Below the pieces are notes generated by a model, which saw only the letters and a list, made by a program, of their open reading frames with translations, was not told the origin of the DNA and made no database searches. This document shows, piece after piece, positions 27,686-35,525 of a stretch of DNA of 64,000 bases. Both the position numbers and the translations under genes were made by a program. How positions within the stretch are numbered: the first letter of the stretch is position 1; every line of letters begins with the position of its first letter. The stretch comes from a virus, in IMG/VR virus record IMGVR_UViG_3300043570_000787, positions 1 to 64,000 of that record; one strand, written 5' to 3'.

Positions 27686-27715
27686 TTGGGTTTCAGACGT
27701 TCGGACATATATTTG
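27686..27715 (+). promoter_or_regulatory. Bacteroidota-type promoter for the long leader
   Basis: TTG at 27686-27688, a 19-nt spacer and TATATTTG at 27708-27715 match the host consensus. The predicted start near 27721 lies ~820 nt upstream of the first rightward gene at 28544, implying an unusually long untranslated leader or a separate RNA. Confidence 0.75.
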
Positions 27716-27720
27716 CACCA

Positions 27721-28543
27721 TTTTAGGTATTATTCACCCTCTTTTTTATGTACTTTTTTGCTTCAAATATGCATACATTTTAGCCTTTTAATTCCTTTCA
27801 TTTGTGCCAAAAATCACCTATTTATTGGGAAAATCCAGTATTTTTATCAATTTGTAACTCATTGATTTTCAGTAACTTAAATACAATTTCAAATTTATTT
27901 TCACATTAGATTGTAATTTATTCAAATTTAATTATTAATATTGCTCCATGTTTGAAACGTCAAACGTATTGAAACAAGCGGGAATTAATATAGCACGAAT
28001 GTAGGGGACGAAATTAGTAATCCTTAATGCGTAATGCGTTACTAAGTAGATAGGCTACCTTATCGAAATGTAATTAAACGAAAAGTACTGAAATTAACGC
28101 CGTCCCTAGTGGACGTAACCAAATAGCAATATTGGGGACATATTGGAAAGTAATTAGATAGCTTGGATTTTAAAAAATTGCCTTGAAATTCCCTACCAAC
28201 ACCATTTAGCGAAATGCTAGGCGAAAGGTAGCAAGTAGTGGGGATTAAGTAATACAAAGTTTTTTTATCGGTTTGTCATCTAGTAAAATTCAATAAGGGA
28301 ATAAGTTGCAACGATAGGGTGAATGTTAATAAAATCCCCGAATACTTGAAATAGTATACGCAATACCTAGTAGAATAGTGAGCGTCAACGTGCTAATCAA
28401 AATAACGTGATTAGGTTTAAAGATAGCAATTTAAACAAAACTGCAAAATTCCCGATAAGGTTAACCGATGAGCTTTTATTAAGCGAAACGTAGGTAAACG
28501 AAATAATTTTTGCCTACGTCTTAACCAATTAAATTTTTTTATT
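27721..28543 (+). ncRNA. Candidate large structured RNA / long 5' leader
   Basis: Between the promoter at 27686-27715 and the gene at 28544 there is no credible gene, yet from ~27960 the plus strand is full of short stems: TTAGTAA/TTACTAA (28014/28039), CGTCC/GGACG (28101/28111), CTACC/GGTAG (28193/28227) around TAGC-GAAAT-GCTA, CTAATCA/TGATTAG (28393/28408) and an 11-bp stem with two arms at 28488-28498 and 28509-28519. CGAAA occurs seven times on the plus strand in ~550 bp. This looks like a folded RNA with GNRA-like loops. I cannot match it to GOLLD, ROOL or another named class by eye. Confidence 0.5.
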
Positions 28544-28915
28544 ATGGCAACAACTGCTAACAAAACAAAAGTAAACGTAGTTAAAACGACAACTACGAAA
28601 GTAATTAACGCAACTAAAAAAGTTGAAAAAGTTGCAAAAGTAACCTACTTAACAGAAGGAGTAACAGGCAAGCAAATGATGCGTTCAATTTTCGATGCGA
28701 ATAACGCACATAAGCAGGACTTAGGTACATTTAGCCAATGTTTGAAGCGTGCAACTGAATTTGGTGCAACTGAATTAGCAAAGAATATCAAAGGATTTGA
28801 TGTCAAAGAATGTACACCAAAGAATTTAATTCCATTACGTACAAAGGACATGGACGCAAAATTTAGTGTGTACGAAGTGCTAATGTTAATCAAGAAATTC
28901 TACCAAACAAAGTAA
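28544..28915 (+). CDS. Basic Lys/Thr/Val-rich protein behind the long leader
   Basis: A 123-residue protein. Residues 1-35 are Lys/Thr/Val/Ala-rich and disordered, like the tail of a small DNA-binding protein. Residues 40-123 form a compact alpha domain (GVTGKQMMRSIFDANNAHK, then LGTFSQCLKRATEFGA, ending YEVLMLIKKFYQTK). It is alone between a long leader and a strong terminator, which suggests separately controlled, possibly very early expression. The C-terminal domain is not one I recognise; a nucleoid- or host-interacting role is only a guess from charge. Confidence 0.6.
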   Translation: MATTANKTKVNVVKTTTTKVINATKKVEKVAKVTYLTEGVTGKQMMRSIFDANNAHKQDLGTFSQCLKRATEFGATELAKNIKGFDVKECTPKNLIPLRTKDMDAKFSVYEVLMLIKKFYQTK

Positions 28916-28936
28916 TTCAATGAGTTTTAATCAATG

Positions 28937-28965
28937 AGGGGATGCGATAACGTGTCCCCTTTTTT
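28937..28965 (+). terminator. Strong rho-independent terminator
   Basis: A 10-bp stem (28937-28946 with 28951-28960, two wobbles), an ATAA tetraloop and a T-run (28960-28965). It closes the single-gene transcript that starts at 27721. Confidence 0.9.
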
Positions 28966-28977
28966 AATATCTACCAA

Positions 28978-29151
28978 ATGACAAAAGCCATTTTTATTGT
29001 GATGCTAGTTGGAGTACTAGTATCGTTTTGTGTTATGTGCGTATCTATGTGCATAACAGACGTGAATCTGTTTACATTCAGCGTTTTCCAGACGTTGCTA
29101 TGTCTTGCAGGAATGTGTATAAGTGTTAAACAATTAGATAAAGAAGCATGA
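28978..29151 (+). CDS. Two-pass membrane mini-protein
   Basis: A 57-residue protein with hydrophobic segments at about 4-26 and 32-50 and a short charged tail (KQLDKEA). Its stop overlaps the next start as ATGA. Phage membrane mini-proteins in early operons often alter host envelope functions, such as superinfection exclusion, but nothing here fixes a role. Confidence 0.5.
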   Translation: MTKAIFIVMLVGVLVSFCVMCVSMCITDVNLFTFSVFQTLLCLAGMCISVKQLDKEA

Positions 29152-29360
29152 AAAAGAACGTACTAATCAATAGAGTATTCAGTTTAGAGTACTCATTGGA
29201 ATCAAACCGAACACTAATCCTTCAAGGAGGGAAATGGATAGCCGTTAACACGTATCTACCATTGAAGAAAATTGTACGCAAGTATAAGAACGCAACGGAC
29301 GTAATGTATGAGAACGTCCAGCAGGATCTATGCACACGTTATTACTCACTACATAAATAG
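29148..29360 (+). CDS. Small basic protein
   Basis: A 70-residue, Lys/Arg/Tyr-rich protein, with a beta-rich N-terminal half (SLEYSLESNRTLILQGGKWIA). It is coupled to the membrane mini-protein upstream by a 4-bp overlap. No family recognised. Confidence 0.5.
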   Translation: MKKNVLINRVFSLEYSLESNRTLILQGGKWIAVNTYLPLKKIVRKYKNATDVMYENVQQDLCTRYYSLHK

Positions 29361-29366
29361 AAGGAT

Positions 29367-29459
29367 ATGAATGCAGGAGAACTAATGTACCTGAGTGTAC
29401 TGGCGAACGTGTACCTACTAATGAAGTACATTCAATACAAACCGAAATATAAGAAATAA
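29367..29459 (+). CDS. Single-pass membrane micro-protein
   Basis: Thirty residues: a hydrophobic helix (about 5-22) followed by a basic end (YKPKYKK), predicting an N-out single-pass protein. It is the last reading frame before the terminator at 29492 and starts 6 bp after the preceding stop, which supports translation. Confidence 0.4.
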   Translation: MNAGELMYLSVLANVYLLMKYIQYKPKYKK

Positions 29460-29491
29460 CATTCTGTTGTGGTAGATAGAGGCGGGTGAAG

Positions 29492-29518
29492 GCGTATACA
29501 TAATTGTGTACGCTTTTT
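29492..29518 (+). terminator. Rho-independent terminator
   Basis: GCGTATAC (29492-29499) pairs with GTGTACGC (29506-29513) through eight pairs including one wobble, loop six bases, followed by TTTTTGCTTT. It ends the 28978-29459 operon. Confidence 0.8.
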
Positions 29519-29556
29519 GCTTTATACCATGACGCAAACCTTTAATACAAAAAGAA

Positions 29557-29652
29557 ATGACACAAAAAAAGAAAGAAAGAATAGGGATGATACTGATGTA
29601 TTCATTCGTATTGAGCGTAGTAATTACATCTATATTACTAACAAGAAACTAA
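29557..29652 (+). CDS. Membrane micro-protein overlapping the next gene
   Basis: Thirty-one residues: basic start (MTQKKKER) then a hydrophobic helix (about 9-27). Its TAA overlaps the next ATG as TAATG. The other frame over this stretch would only be a low-complexity Asn/Lys/Arg extension of the next gene, so this frame is the better reading. Confidence 0.45.
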   Translation: MTQKKKERIGMILMYSFVLSVVITSILLTRN

Positions 29653-29906
29653 TGGATAAGATGGATACGAACATAGACTTGATGAATGACTTGATGCTTA
29701 ATCAACCTCATCAAGCTGTATCGCAAACATTTATCCTTACAGCTATCCAGGATTATTGCCAAAAAATGTTATCTAATAAGAATTGGATAATACAATTTGA
29801 GGAGAGAGCAAAGATAGAAGGGTTGATACCTAACCTACCTGCGAGTACTTGGATTGAGGTGGCCGGTAATATTAATGATAAGTTGTACAAGTTTTACAAT
29901 CGTTAA
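29652..29906 (+). CDS. Helical mini-protein
   Basis: An 84-residue protein starting MDKMDTNIDL. Longer in-frame starts exist upstream (to TTG at 29517), but they run through the membrane micro-gene and give a low-complexity extension, so the ATG coupled to that gene's stop is chosen. It is mostly helical (SQTFILTAIQDYCQKML, then STWIEVAGNINDKLYKF). No family recognised. Confidence 0.5.
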   Translation: MDKMDTNIDLMNDLMLNQPHQAVSQTFILTAIQDYCQKMLSNKNWIIQFEERAKIEGLIPNLPASTWIEVAGNINDKLYKFYNR

Positions 29907-29927
29907 CCACTGTCAAAGCAATAAAAA

Positions 29928-30161
29928 ATGAGCAAGATAATTCAGAAATTCAAGAAAGAAAAAGATATCATCGGGAGTGATGTTATCAAAAAGCTAGTCG
30001 CTGAGTGTTTAAGTCAAAGAGGCGAAGACAGCCTTATGTCATGTCTAAAAAACTATCAAGATGAAGAGAATTCAAATTACGTGAACGCCCTTCATACTTG
30101 GAGTTCATCTAAGGATGGTCGTGAGTATTGGGATGATTTAAACAATAAAGTAGGATATTAA
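29928..30161 (+). CDS. W..S..G..YW-family mini-protein (member A)
   Basis: A 77-residue protein. It shares with four other mini-proteins in this block an N-terminal helix ending LVAECLSQR and a C-terminal signature, ALHTWSSSKDGREYW. The start lies 7 nt after a CACTGTCAAAGCA motif (29908-29920) that also precedes member B. Function unknown; repeated copies in an early phage operon suggest host-directed or regulatory proteins (inference). Confidence 0.6.
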   Translation: MSKIIQKFKKEKDIIGSDVIKKLVAECLSQRGEDSLMSCLKNYQDEENSNYVNALHTWSSSKDGREYWDDLNNKVGY

Positions 30162-30223
30162 CATAAGTAAATAGGGGTAGCTGAAAACCTTATAGAGTAA
30201 GCACAATTAATTATTTAACTACC

Positions 30224-31681
30224 ATGAATAATAGAAATTTATTACCCGAAGACTTCTTAATTAAGAGAGATTCAAACGATCCATTATGGACTGAGTACAT
30301 TAACTACCTAAACACATTCTTTGATGGTGTTCAGCCTAGTGTTTCAATTATGGGACAAGCAGAAGGATACTACGGGCTTATTGATGATTGCCCTATCGTT
30401 CTCGATTCACCAAATTCATTAACATTGCTATCTCTTTCAGAATGGGATGCGATTGTTTCTGGTGCAGAGGTTGTTCATGTAACTACCTATGATGGTCACG
30501 AAGAGATTGAACGCAGATGTGTTTCGCTATGCAGTGATGCACCCAACAATGCGGGAGAATGGGCTAGACGCTCGGACTGTAGTTATGTTGAGAGTATCGG
30601 TTGGGTATTGTCAGAAGATACCATTACAACTCACGATGGCACAATTATGCTAGAGGGGGATGAAGATGCTGTATGGAGTGATTGGCATGGCGAGTGGCTA
30701 GATAATAGCGACTCAAGAACTTATCATGGACATGTGGAGAGCGGTCGGCAAGATTACTTCTTCGATAGACATGATGATTCAGTCTATATCCATGGTGAAC
30801 ACTATAGAAATAATAGTGTTGCCTCAGATTGTGGATGGAGATACATCAGTAGAAGAGATGAGTGGGTAGATGCCGATGACTACTGTTGCGTTGATGATTG
30901 CAACGCAGGTTATCACGACCTTGAGCGAGTTCATAAGTTTGGCAGAGATGCTAAGTTTACCATTGGATTCGAGATTGAGAAGGAAGATGACGATGCCGGT
31001 ATGATTCATTACGAAGACCTATACCTTGATACCAAATGGATTAAGGAGCATGATGGTTCATTAGATGACGACACTGGCTATGAGTTAGTTAGTCCTGCCT
31101 TCAATCTATATGACGATGGCTTAGACAAAGACATCGAGTCTGATGATAGACTTGTTAGACTAATCAATGCTGACAAATCAAATAGTTGTGGTGGGCATAT
31201 CAATGTAGCCGCCAAAGATTACGACACCGAGCAATTGTTCGAGGGTCTGTCACACTTCTTCCCATTGTTGTATTCATTGTACGATGGTCGATTAGATAAG
31301 ACATACTCTAAGGCTAAAAAGAAACACAGGTACTACGACAAGGATAAGTACTCAGCAGTATACATCAAGTCTGAGGTGCTTGAGTTTAGAATCTTCTCAG
31401 CTGTTAGTAGTGTTGACAACTTACTATGGAGACGTGACTTAATACGTATCATGTGTGACAACATCAATCAGTCAGAGCTTGACGTACTACGCATGCTTCT
31501 CAATCACAAGTCAGACTTATACCTACACTTACGCAAGGTATACTCTCAGGAGAAACTGATAGATAAGATTGAGCGATTCATCAGAATGTGTAGCGACTTC
31601 AATAGTAAGAAGTTACCTGAGATTGTTCGAGCATCAATCAAGCCTGACAACTTAGACGTGTCAAACGAATTAGGAGCATAA
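30224..31681 (+). CDS. Putative amidoligase (glutamine synthetase-like COOH-NH2 ligase)
   Basis: A 485-residue protein. The C-terminal half carries the order of motifs of the Amidoligase_2 family: IGFEIE (247-252, metal/ATP Glu), KEHDGSL (274-280), YELVSP (286-291), GGHINV (323-328), then EFRIFSAV (387-394) followed by WRRDL. These enzymes join an amine to a carboxylate using ATP. The first 240 residues are a phage-type extension rich in Trp, Asp and His, with a Cys cluster (YCCVDDC). The next gene is a class II glutamine amidotransferase, which can supply ammonia from glutamine, so the two probably work together. Substrate unknown. Confidence 0.75.
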   Translation: MNNRNLLPEDFLIKRDSNDPLWTEYINYLNTFFDGVQPSVSIMGQAEGYYGLIDDCPIVLDSPNSLTLLSLSEWDAIVSGAEVVHVTTYDGHEEIERRCVSLCSDAPNNAGEWARRSDCSYVESIGWVLSEDTITTHDGTIMLEGDEDAVWSDWHGEWLDNSDSRTYHGHVESGRQDYFFDRHDDSVYIHGEHYRNNSVASDCGWRYISRRDEWVDADDYCCVDDCNAGYHDLERVHKFGRDAKFTIGFEIEKEDDDAGMIHYEDLYLDTKWIKEHDGSLDDDTGYELVSPAFNLYDDGLDKDIESDDRLVRLINADKSNSCGGHINVAAKDYDTEQLFEGLSHFFPLLYSLYDGRLDKTYSKAKKKHRYYDKDKYSAVYIKSEVLEFRIFSAVSSVDNLLWRRDLIRIMCDNINQSELDVLRMLLNHKSDLYLHLRKVYSQEKLIDKIERFIRMCSDFNSKKLPEIVRASIKPDNLDVSNELGA

Positions 31682-31711
31682 TTAATTAATAACATTCAAA
31701 AAATAAACATC

Positions 31712-32596
31712 ATGTGTATAGCAATTTTAAATACCAATAGATCAACCTTAAAGAAACAAACTCTTCGTAACTGTTGGGAGAATAATGGCGATGGTGCAGG
31801 GCTACTGTATATCGACAACGATAACAAGTTAGGTGTTATCAAGGAGATGCGTAGCTTCGATAACTTCTACAACAACTATCTCGACATCAAAAGAAAGTAC
31901 GGCAAACGTAACATCGTGCTACACTTCCGTATCTCTACTCACGGTAAGGTCAACGAGACTAATTGTCACCCATTCATTACCAATGATGAGGTAGGGTTTG
32001 TACATAACGGAATGATTTACGATGTACCTACAAGTACTGAGTTCTCCGATACTTACATGTTCAATGAGACAATACTTAAATCGTTCAAGCATGGCTTCGA
32101 GACCAACGAGATTATCTTAGATATGATTGAGATGTATATCGGTCCAGGTAGTAAGTTAATCTTCCTTAATACTGACGATACATATTCGATTGTCAATGAG
32201 AAGGCAGGTCATTGGTCGATGGGTTGTTGGTTCTCTAATCATTCATACGAGCAAGTTAATAGTTGGGTTGACTACGGTGGTGTTAGAAAAAGCAAGGCGC
32301 AAGTCGGCTTCACCCCTAAGTACAGTGCTCCACTTGTCAAGCAAGAAAACAATTGGTGGTCAGCAGATAGACAGATGTGTTCATGCGTAGGATGTGACTC
32401 AACGCTGTATGGCGTACAAGAAATCAATGATGGTATGTGTACGTATTGCAAATGGGATGAGATAGATGAGCAAGAAGCAATCAAGATATTAGAGTCTGCC
32501 AATGCATGCGACATGTGCGGCATAGACAAGGATAAGTTCGTGCCAATGGAAGATTGTCTAATATGCGAAACTTGTAATGAATACCTAGGAGCATAG
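31712..32596 (+). CDS. Class II glutamine amidotransferase with zinc-ribbon tail
   Basis: A 294-residue protein starting Met-Cys, so removal of Met exposes the N-terminal Cys nucleophile of Ntn-type amidotransferases. Further class II landmarks are HFRISTHG (71-78), NCHPF (84-88) and GFVHNGMI (95-102). Residues ~225-294 hold Cys pairs (C-S-C-x-x-C, C-x-x-C, CDMC, CLICETC), probably two zinc ribbons for binding a partner or nucleic acid. It would release ammonia from glutamine for the adjacent amidoligase. The genes are 30 bp apart in the same direction. Confidence 0.8.
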   Translation: MCIAILNTNRSTLKKQTLRNCWENNGDGAGLLYIDNDNKLGVIKEMRSFDNFYNNYLDIKRKYGKRNIVLHFRISTHGKVNETNCHPFITNDEVGFVHNGMIYDVPTSTEFSDTYMFNETILKSFKHGFETNEIILDMIEMYIGPGSKLIFLNTDDTYSIVNEKAGHWSMGCWFSNHSYEQVNSWVDYGGVRKSKAQVGFTPKYSAPLVKQENNWWSADRQMCSCVGCDSTLYGVQEINDGMCTYCKWDEIDEQEAIKILESANACDMCGIDKDKFVPMEDCLICETCNEYLGA

Positions 32597-32619
32597 TTAT
32601 CACTGTCAAAGCAAAAATT

Positions 32620-32862
32620 ATGAACGCACAACAAAAAATAAAAATGCTTAAAAAGCTCTATCAAGGTAAAGAATTGGTAGAGTTTATGGCAGATGTAATC
32701 GCTCAAAGGGAAGACGAAGGCTCAGCATATAGACTTGACTCATGGTTGAAGGGTAGATATTCAGGATGCACGGATGCTCTATTGGTTTGGGACCAATCTG
32801 TGAGAGGAAGTAATTACTACATGCTCAAGAATAGGCAGGAAGCCGCAATGTCAGACATTTAA
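32620..32862 (+). CDS. W..S..G..YW-family mini-protein (member B)
   Basis: An 80-residue protein with the family pattern: ELVEFMADVIAQR in the first half and ALLVWDQSVRGSNYY in the second, here with Tyr in place of the final Trp. It is preceded by the same CACTGTCAAAGCA motif (32601-32613) as member A, 6 nt before the ATG. First of three family members in tandem. Function unknown. Confidence 0.6.
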   Translation: MNAQQKIKMLKKLYQGKELVEFMADVIAQREDEGSAYRLDSWLKGRYSGCTDALLVWDQSVRGSNYYMLKNRQEAAMSDI

Positions 32863-32873
32863 ATTATAGGGTA

Positions 32874-33098
32874 ATGGTATTAAAGAAAATAAACAAGAAG
32901 TATCGCATAAACTTAGTAGCTGAAATAATGGCTAGAGGTATCGCGAGAGGATCATGTGCGGACAGGTATTTGAGAGATTGTTTTAATGTGTATAGTAACC
33001 CTCAATCATTGATAGATATGCCTACTTGGTCAGAAAGTGCCAAAGGTTTTAATTACTGGCAACAAGCATTCAATGAACACGGACATGAACAAAGATAA
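32874..33098 (+). CDS. W..S..G..YW-family mini-protein (member C)
   Basis: A 74-residue protein; INLVAEIMARG and DMPTWSESAKGFNYW align with the other members. Lies 11 bp after member B and 5 bp before member D, so tandem duplication and divergence is the likely origin. Confidence 0.6.
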   Translation: MVLKKINKKYRINLVAEIMARGIARGSCADRYLRDCFNVYSNPQSLIDMPTWSESAKGFNYWQQAFNEHGHEQR

Positions 33099-33103
33099 AT
33101 ATC

Positions 33104-33301
33104 ATGGAGAGATTTAAAAAACTAACCGGTCAGGAAAGAAAAGAGTATGTAGCTAATATCTTAAGTAGAGACGATGAAGATGCATTAAGGTATAAATTAA
33201 GTTATGATGTAGGCTTATCAAGTGCGTTCACTTGGGACACAACTATTCAAGGTCATGACTATTGGAGAACTATAAATAGAAGAATTGAAAACCTTAACTA
33301 A
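33104..33301 (+). CDS. W..S..G..YW-family mini-protein (member D)
   Basis: A 65-residue protein, the shortest and clearest member: KEYVANILSRDDEDAL then AFTWDTTIQGHDYW and a basic end. It lies 6 bp before the Api92-like gene. Function unknown. Confidence 0.6.
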   Translation: MERFKKLTGQERKEYVANILSRDDEDALRYKLSYDVGLSSAFTWDTTIQGHDYWRTINRRIENLN

Positions 33302-33307
33302 ATACAT

Positions 33308-33922
33308 ATGCCAAATTGGTGCTCAAATACCTTACACGTATCAGGTGATGCAGGTAAAGTAAAATCATTTTTTAATAATGGTATTCACAATGGAATATGG
33401 AAGATGAGTTTATATTTTCCAATGCCCAATGAATTAGAGAATACCACAAGTCCAAGCAAAGAACCTAGTGAAAACCTAATCAAGCGATTCGGTTACGATA
33501 ATTGGTATGATTGGAGATGTGCTAACTACGGTACTAAATGGGATTCAGACTCAGATAATTATGGAGATGACTATGTGCATTTCGAGACAGCCTGGAGTCC
33601 ACCATTACCTTGGCTACAAAAAGTAGCTATGGATTACCCTGAACTAACATTTAGATTAGATTACTCAGAGGAAGGTATGCAGTTCGGTGGCACATGTGTA
33701 GCGTTACATATGCATAATACATTCAAGATTGCAAATCAACAATGCGATTTAGTAATGCAGGATGAGTATGGTGTCAGCTATGATTGGAGTAACGAACATG
33801 ATCGATACATTAACCGTGAGACTGGAGAAAAAATAGCGTGGGATGAATTCAATGGATACGAACACAATCCATTAGAAGAATTGTCAACGGAAGAATTTAT
33901 TAACACATACATAAACGATTAA
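33308..33922 (+). CDS. Api92/YubB-like (DUF1281) ferredoxin-fold protein
   Basis: A 204-residue protein. It opens with MPNWCSNTLHVSGD, the hallmark start of the DUF1281/Api92-like family, and keeps NYGTKWD (about 74-80), VHFETAWSPPLPW (about 91-103) and YSEEGMQFGG (about 118-127). This family occurs on plasmids and phages and has a ferredoxin-like fold; its biochemical role is not established. The C-terminal ~60 residues (after the conserved core) are acidic. It sits among early mini-genes. Confidence 0.8.
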   Translation: MPNWCSNTLHVSGDAGKVKSFFNNGIHNGIWKMSLYFPMPNELENTTSPSKEPSENLIKRFGYDNWYDWRCANYGTKWDSDSDNYGDDYVHFETAWSPPLPWLQKVAMDYPELTFRLDYSEEGMQFGGTCVALHMHNTFKIANQQCDLVMQDEYGVSYDWSNEHDRYINRETGEKIAWDEFNGYEHNPLEELSTEEFINTYIND

Positions 33923-33924
33923 CT

Positions 33925-34191
33925 ATGGAGAAATTTGCAAGACGTTGCGATGCTACGGGAAAAGGCATCAACGAAGGTTATGTATTCGGTGACGGAGAAC
34001 ACTACGCGTGTGATGAGGAAAGCGCAATACAAATAGCTAAACTATACGGGTACATAGGTAACACTTATAACCTTGACGATGCATACAACGATGGTGTGTA
34101 CTACTACACCGAGTGGGATGAGGTTGATGAGGACGAGTGGTACGATGCAGACGGGAATTTACACATTTTAGATAACGAATTAAACAACTAG
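33925..34191 (+). CDS. Very acidic mini-protein
   Basis: An 88-residue protein with a short Cys-containing N-terminal part (RRCDATGKGINEGYVFGDG, HYACDE) and a strongly acidic, Tyr/Trp-rich second half (EWDEVDEDEWYDADG). The pattern is one I associate with a recurrent phage mini-protein. The dense negative charge would suit a DNA mimic, but this is only a composition-based suggestion. Starts 2 bp after the DUF1281 gene. Confidence 0.55.
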   Translation: MEKFARRCDATGKGINEGYVFGDGEHYACDEESAIQIAKLYGYIGNTYNLDDAYNDGVYYYTEWDEVDEDEWYDADGNLHILDNELNN

Positions 34192-34383
34192 AAATCATGA
34201 CAATGTACAATGTATATTACATCGACCAACTATATGGAGGTAAAGATGAGTATGAAATTACGACAAGTAATTTTAATAAATGGCTACAAGAAACCAATGC
34301 CGAAAGAGAGGCTAATGGAGAGATACCATACACTGAAGATGAATTTAGACTAGAAGAAATATTAAACAACTAGAAATCATGAC
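34179..34383 (+). repeat. Duplicated stop/initiation segment
   Basis: Copies at 34179-34201 and 34361-34383 are identical over 23 bp. Each contains the final codons and TAG of one gene and the A-rich leader and ATG of the next (core AACTAGAAATCATGAC). It looks like a translation-initiation element that was duplicated with its gene. Confidence 0.75.
34197..34373 (+). CDS. Acidic mini-protein
   Basis: A 58-residue acidic protein with an N-terminal beta segment (MYNVYYIDQLYGG) and helical rest. Both its start and the next gene's start lie in an identical 23-bp sequence (34179-34201 and 34361-34383) that includes the stop of the preceding gene, so the two upstream proteins both end in LNN. Function unknown. 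Confidence 0.5.
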   Translation: MTMYNVYYIDQLYGGKDEYEITTSNFNKWLQETNAEREANGEIPYTEDEFRLEEILNN

Positions 34384-34681
34384 GGAAATTAAAAATCACA
34401 TCACAGAATCCATGTTAAACTACGTAACAAAAGCATCAGCAGACCAATACGGACAGCTAAGAACAATGGACGTGTACGCAGTATTCGGAGACCGAACGAA
34501 AGAGGCTCTTGAATACCTTAAGGAAGACCGAATGATAAAGGTGCAGACCTACGGAGATAGATACGGGTCATACGCTGGCATCGGTGGTATACACGACATC
34601 AATGATGAGACACTACGGGCTGCGTGTTTAGATGCATGGGGTAAGAACGAGAATAGAATTAGAAACTTAAACCAATGGTAA
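34379..34681 (+). CDS. Small protein with possible winged-helix outline
   Basis: A 100-residue protein with alternating helices (TESMLNYVTKASADQYGQL, then TKEALEYLKEDRMIKVQTYG) and a Gly-rich turn, resembling a small winged-helix domain, though no family is recognised. The last codons overlap the next ATG by 7 bp. Confidence 0.5.
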   Translation: MTEIKNHITESMLNYVTKASADQYGQLRTMDVYAVFGDRTKEALEYLKEDRMIKVQTYGDRYGSYAGIGGIHDINDETLRAACLDAWGKNENRIRNLNQW

Positions 34682-34908
34682 AGATGAGAACAGTACAAAT
34701 CAATGCACCATCATGGTCTAGTGAAGACCTGTACATTGAAACATCTCTTAGTGATGAGCAACTTATAAAGACACTACGCCAAATAATTGACATCGAACGT
34801 GATGAGGGTGAGTGGTATAGTAATGACATATTAGTTGATTGGCTACAGTATCATTACCCAATAGAGTATGTAAAAGCAATTAGTAAGATTGATAAATTAA
34901 TATTTTAA
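34675..34908 (+). CDS. Acidic mini-protein
   Basis: A 77-residue protein, acidic and helical after a short beta start. A second in-frame ATG at 34684 could also serve; the first is coupled to the stop of the preceding gene. No family recognised. Confidence 0.45.
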   Translation: MVKMRTVQINAPSWSSEDLYIETSLSDEQLIKTLRQIIDIERDEGEWYSNDILVDWLQYHYPIEYVKAISKIDKLIF

Positions 34909-34911
34909 ACA

Positions 34912-35154
34912 ATGGAAAGAGTAATATCGAATGACACAAGACAGTTTATGATTATGACAATCGTGACAATTCACAACAACATGGACATCATTGAGCCGGA
35001 AACTATAGCGTCCATATCAATGATGGATGATGAAGATTTAATCTATGAGATGGGTGAGACAGCAATTACATTAAGTAAGTATGTAGCTGAGACAGCATCA
35101 AACGCTAAAAAATTATTAGACAACGCAACAATTATAACAGATGGAAGCATTTAA
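34912..35154 (+). CDS. Helical mini-protein
   Basis: An 80-residue protein, helical and Met/Thr/Ile-rich (FMIMTIVTIHNNMDIIEPETIA; ALSKYVAETASNAKKLLDNA). Ends 13 bp inside the next gene. Function unknown. Confidence 0.45.
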   Translation: MERVISNDTRQFMIMTIVTIHNNMDIIEPETIASISMMDDEDLIYEMGETAITLSKYVAETASNAKKLLDNATIITDGSI

Positions 35155-35377
35155 AGAGTTAATCGGCAAGAAGATTGTCGAGGTTAGACACATGTCTAGA
35201 GAAGAAGCTGATACATGGGGATGGCATAAACGTCCAGTGATAATTTCATTCGAGGATGGTACTACGTTAGTGCCTACTTGTGATGATGAACAGAATGACG
35301 GTGGTGCTATGATATACCTTGGAGGTAATGATGGGGATGAATTCTTTACGGAACATATATTATATACCGAACGATGA
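35141..35377 (+). CDS. Conserved FKELIGK-type phage mini-protein
   Basis: A 78-residue beta-rich protein: FKELIGKKIVEVRHMS, then VIISFEDGTTLVPTCDDEQNDGGA. I associate this FKELVGK-I-EVR, F-DGT, S/CDDE-NxxGA pattern with a widespread uncharacterised family in Bacteroidota phages. It overlaps neighbours on both sides (14 bp and 4 bp). Confidence 0.6.
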   Translation: MEAFKELIGKKIVEVRHMSREEADTWGWHKRPVIISFEDGTTLVPTCDDEQNDGGAMIYLGGNDGDEFFTEHILYTER

Positions 35378-35520
35378 ATACATATCACATATGCTACCTG
35401 CTAGCATCAGAACTTTGTACAGGCATAAACGTACATGCCAATGATTACATGGAAGCTCTTAAAGGATTCAATAGAATCTATGGGAGCAGAAAGATTATTT
35501 ATATAACCCAATTAAATTAA
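35374..35520 (+). CDS. Mini-protein coupled to the FKELIGK protein
   Basis: A 48-residue protein starting in an ATGA overlap with the preceding stop. It has a central polar region and a beta-like end (KIIYITQLN). No family recognised. Confidence 0.4.
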   Translation: MNTYHICYLLASELCTGINVHANDYMEALKGFNRIYGSRKIIYITQLN

Positions 35521-35525
35521 TTATC

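Noticed and set aside
27659-28257. Open frames on both strands within the long leader
   Set aside because: Compositions are hydrophobic or random, there is no coupling to neighbours, and the sequence is better explained by RNA stems.
29517-29651. N-terminal extension of the 29652 gene from a TTG start
   Set aside because: It would be low-complexity and would overlap a better membrane micro-gene whose stop is coupled to the ATG at 29652.
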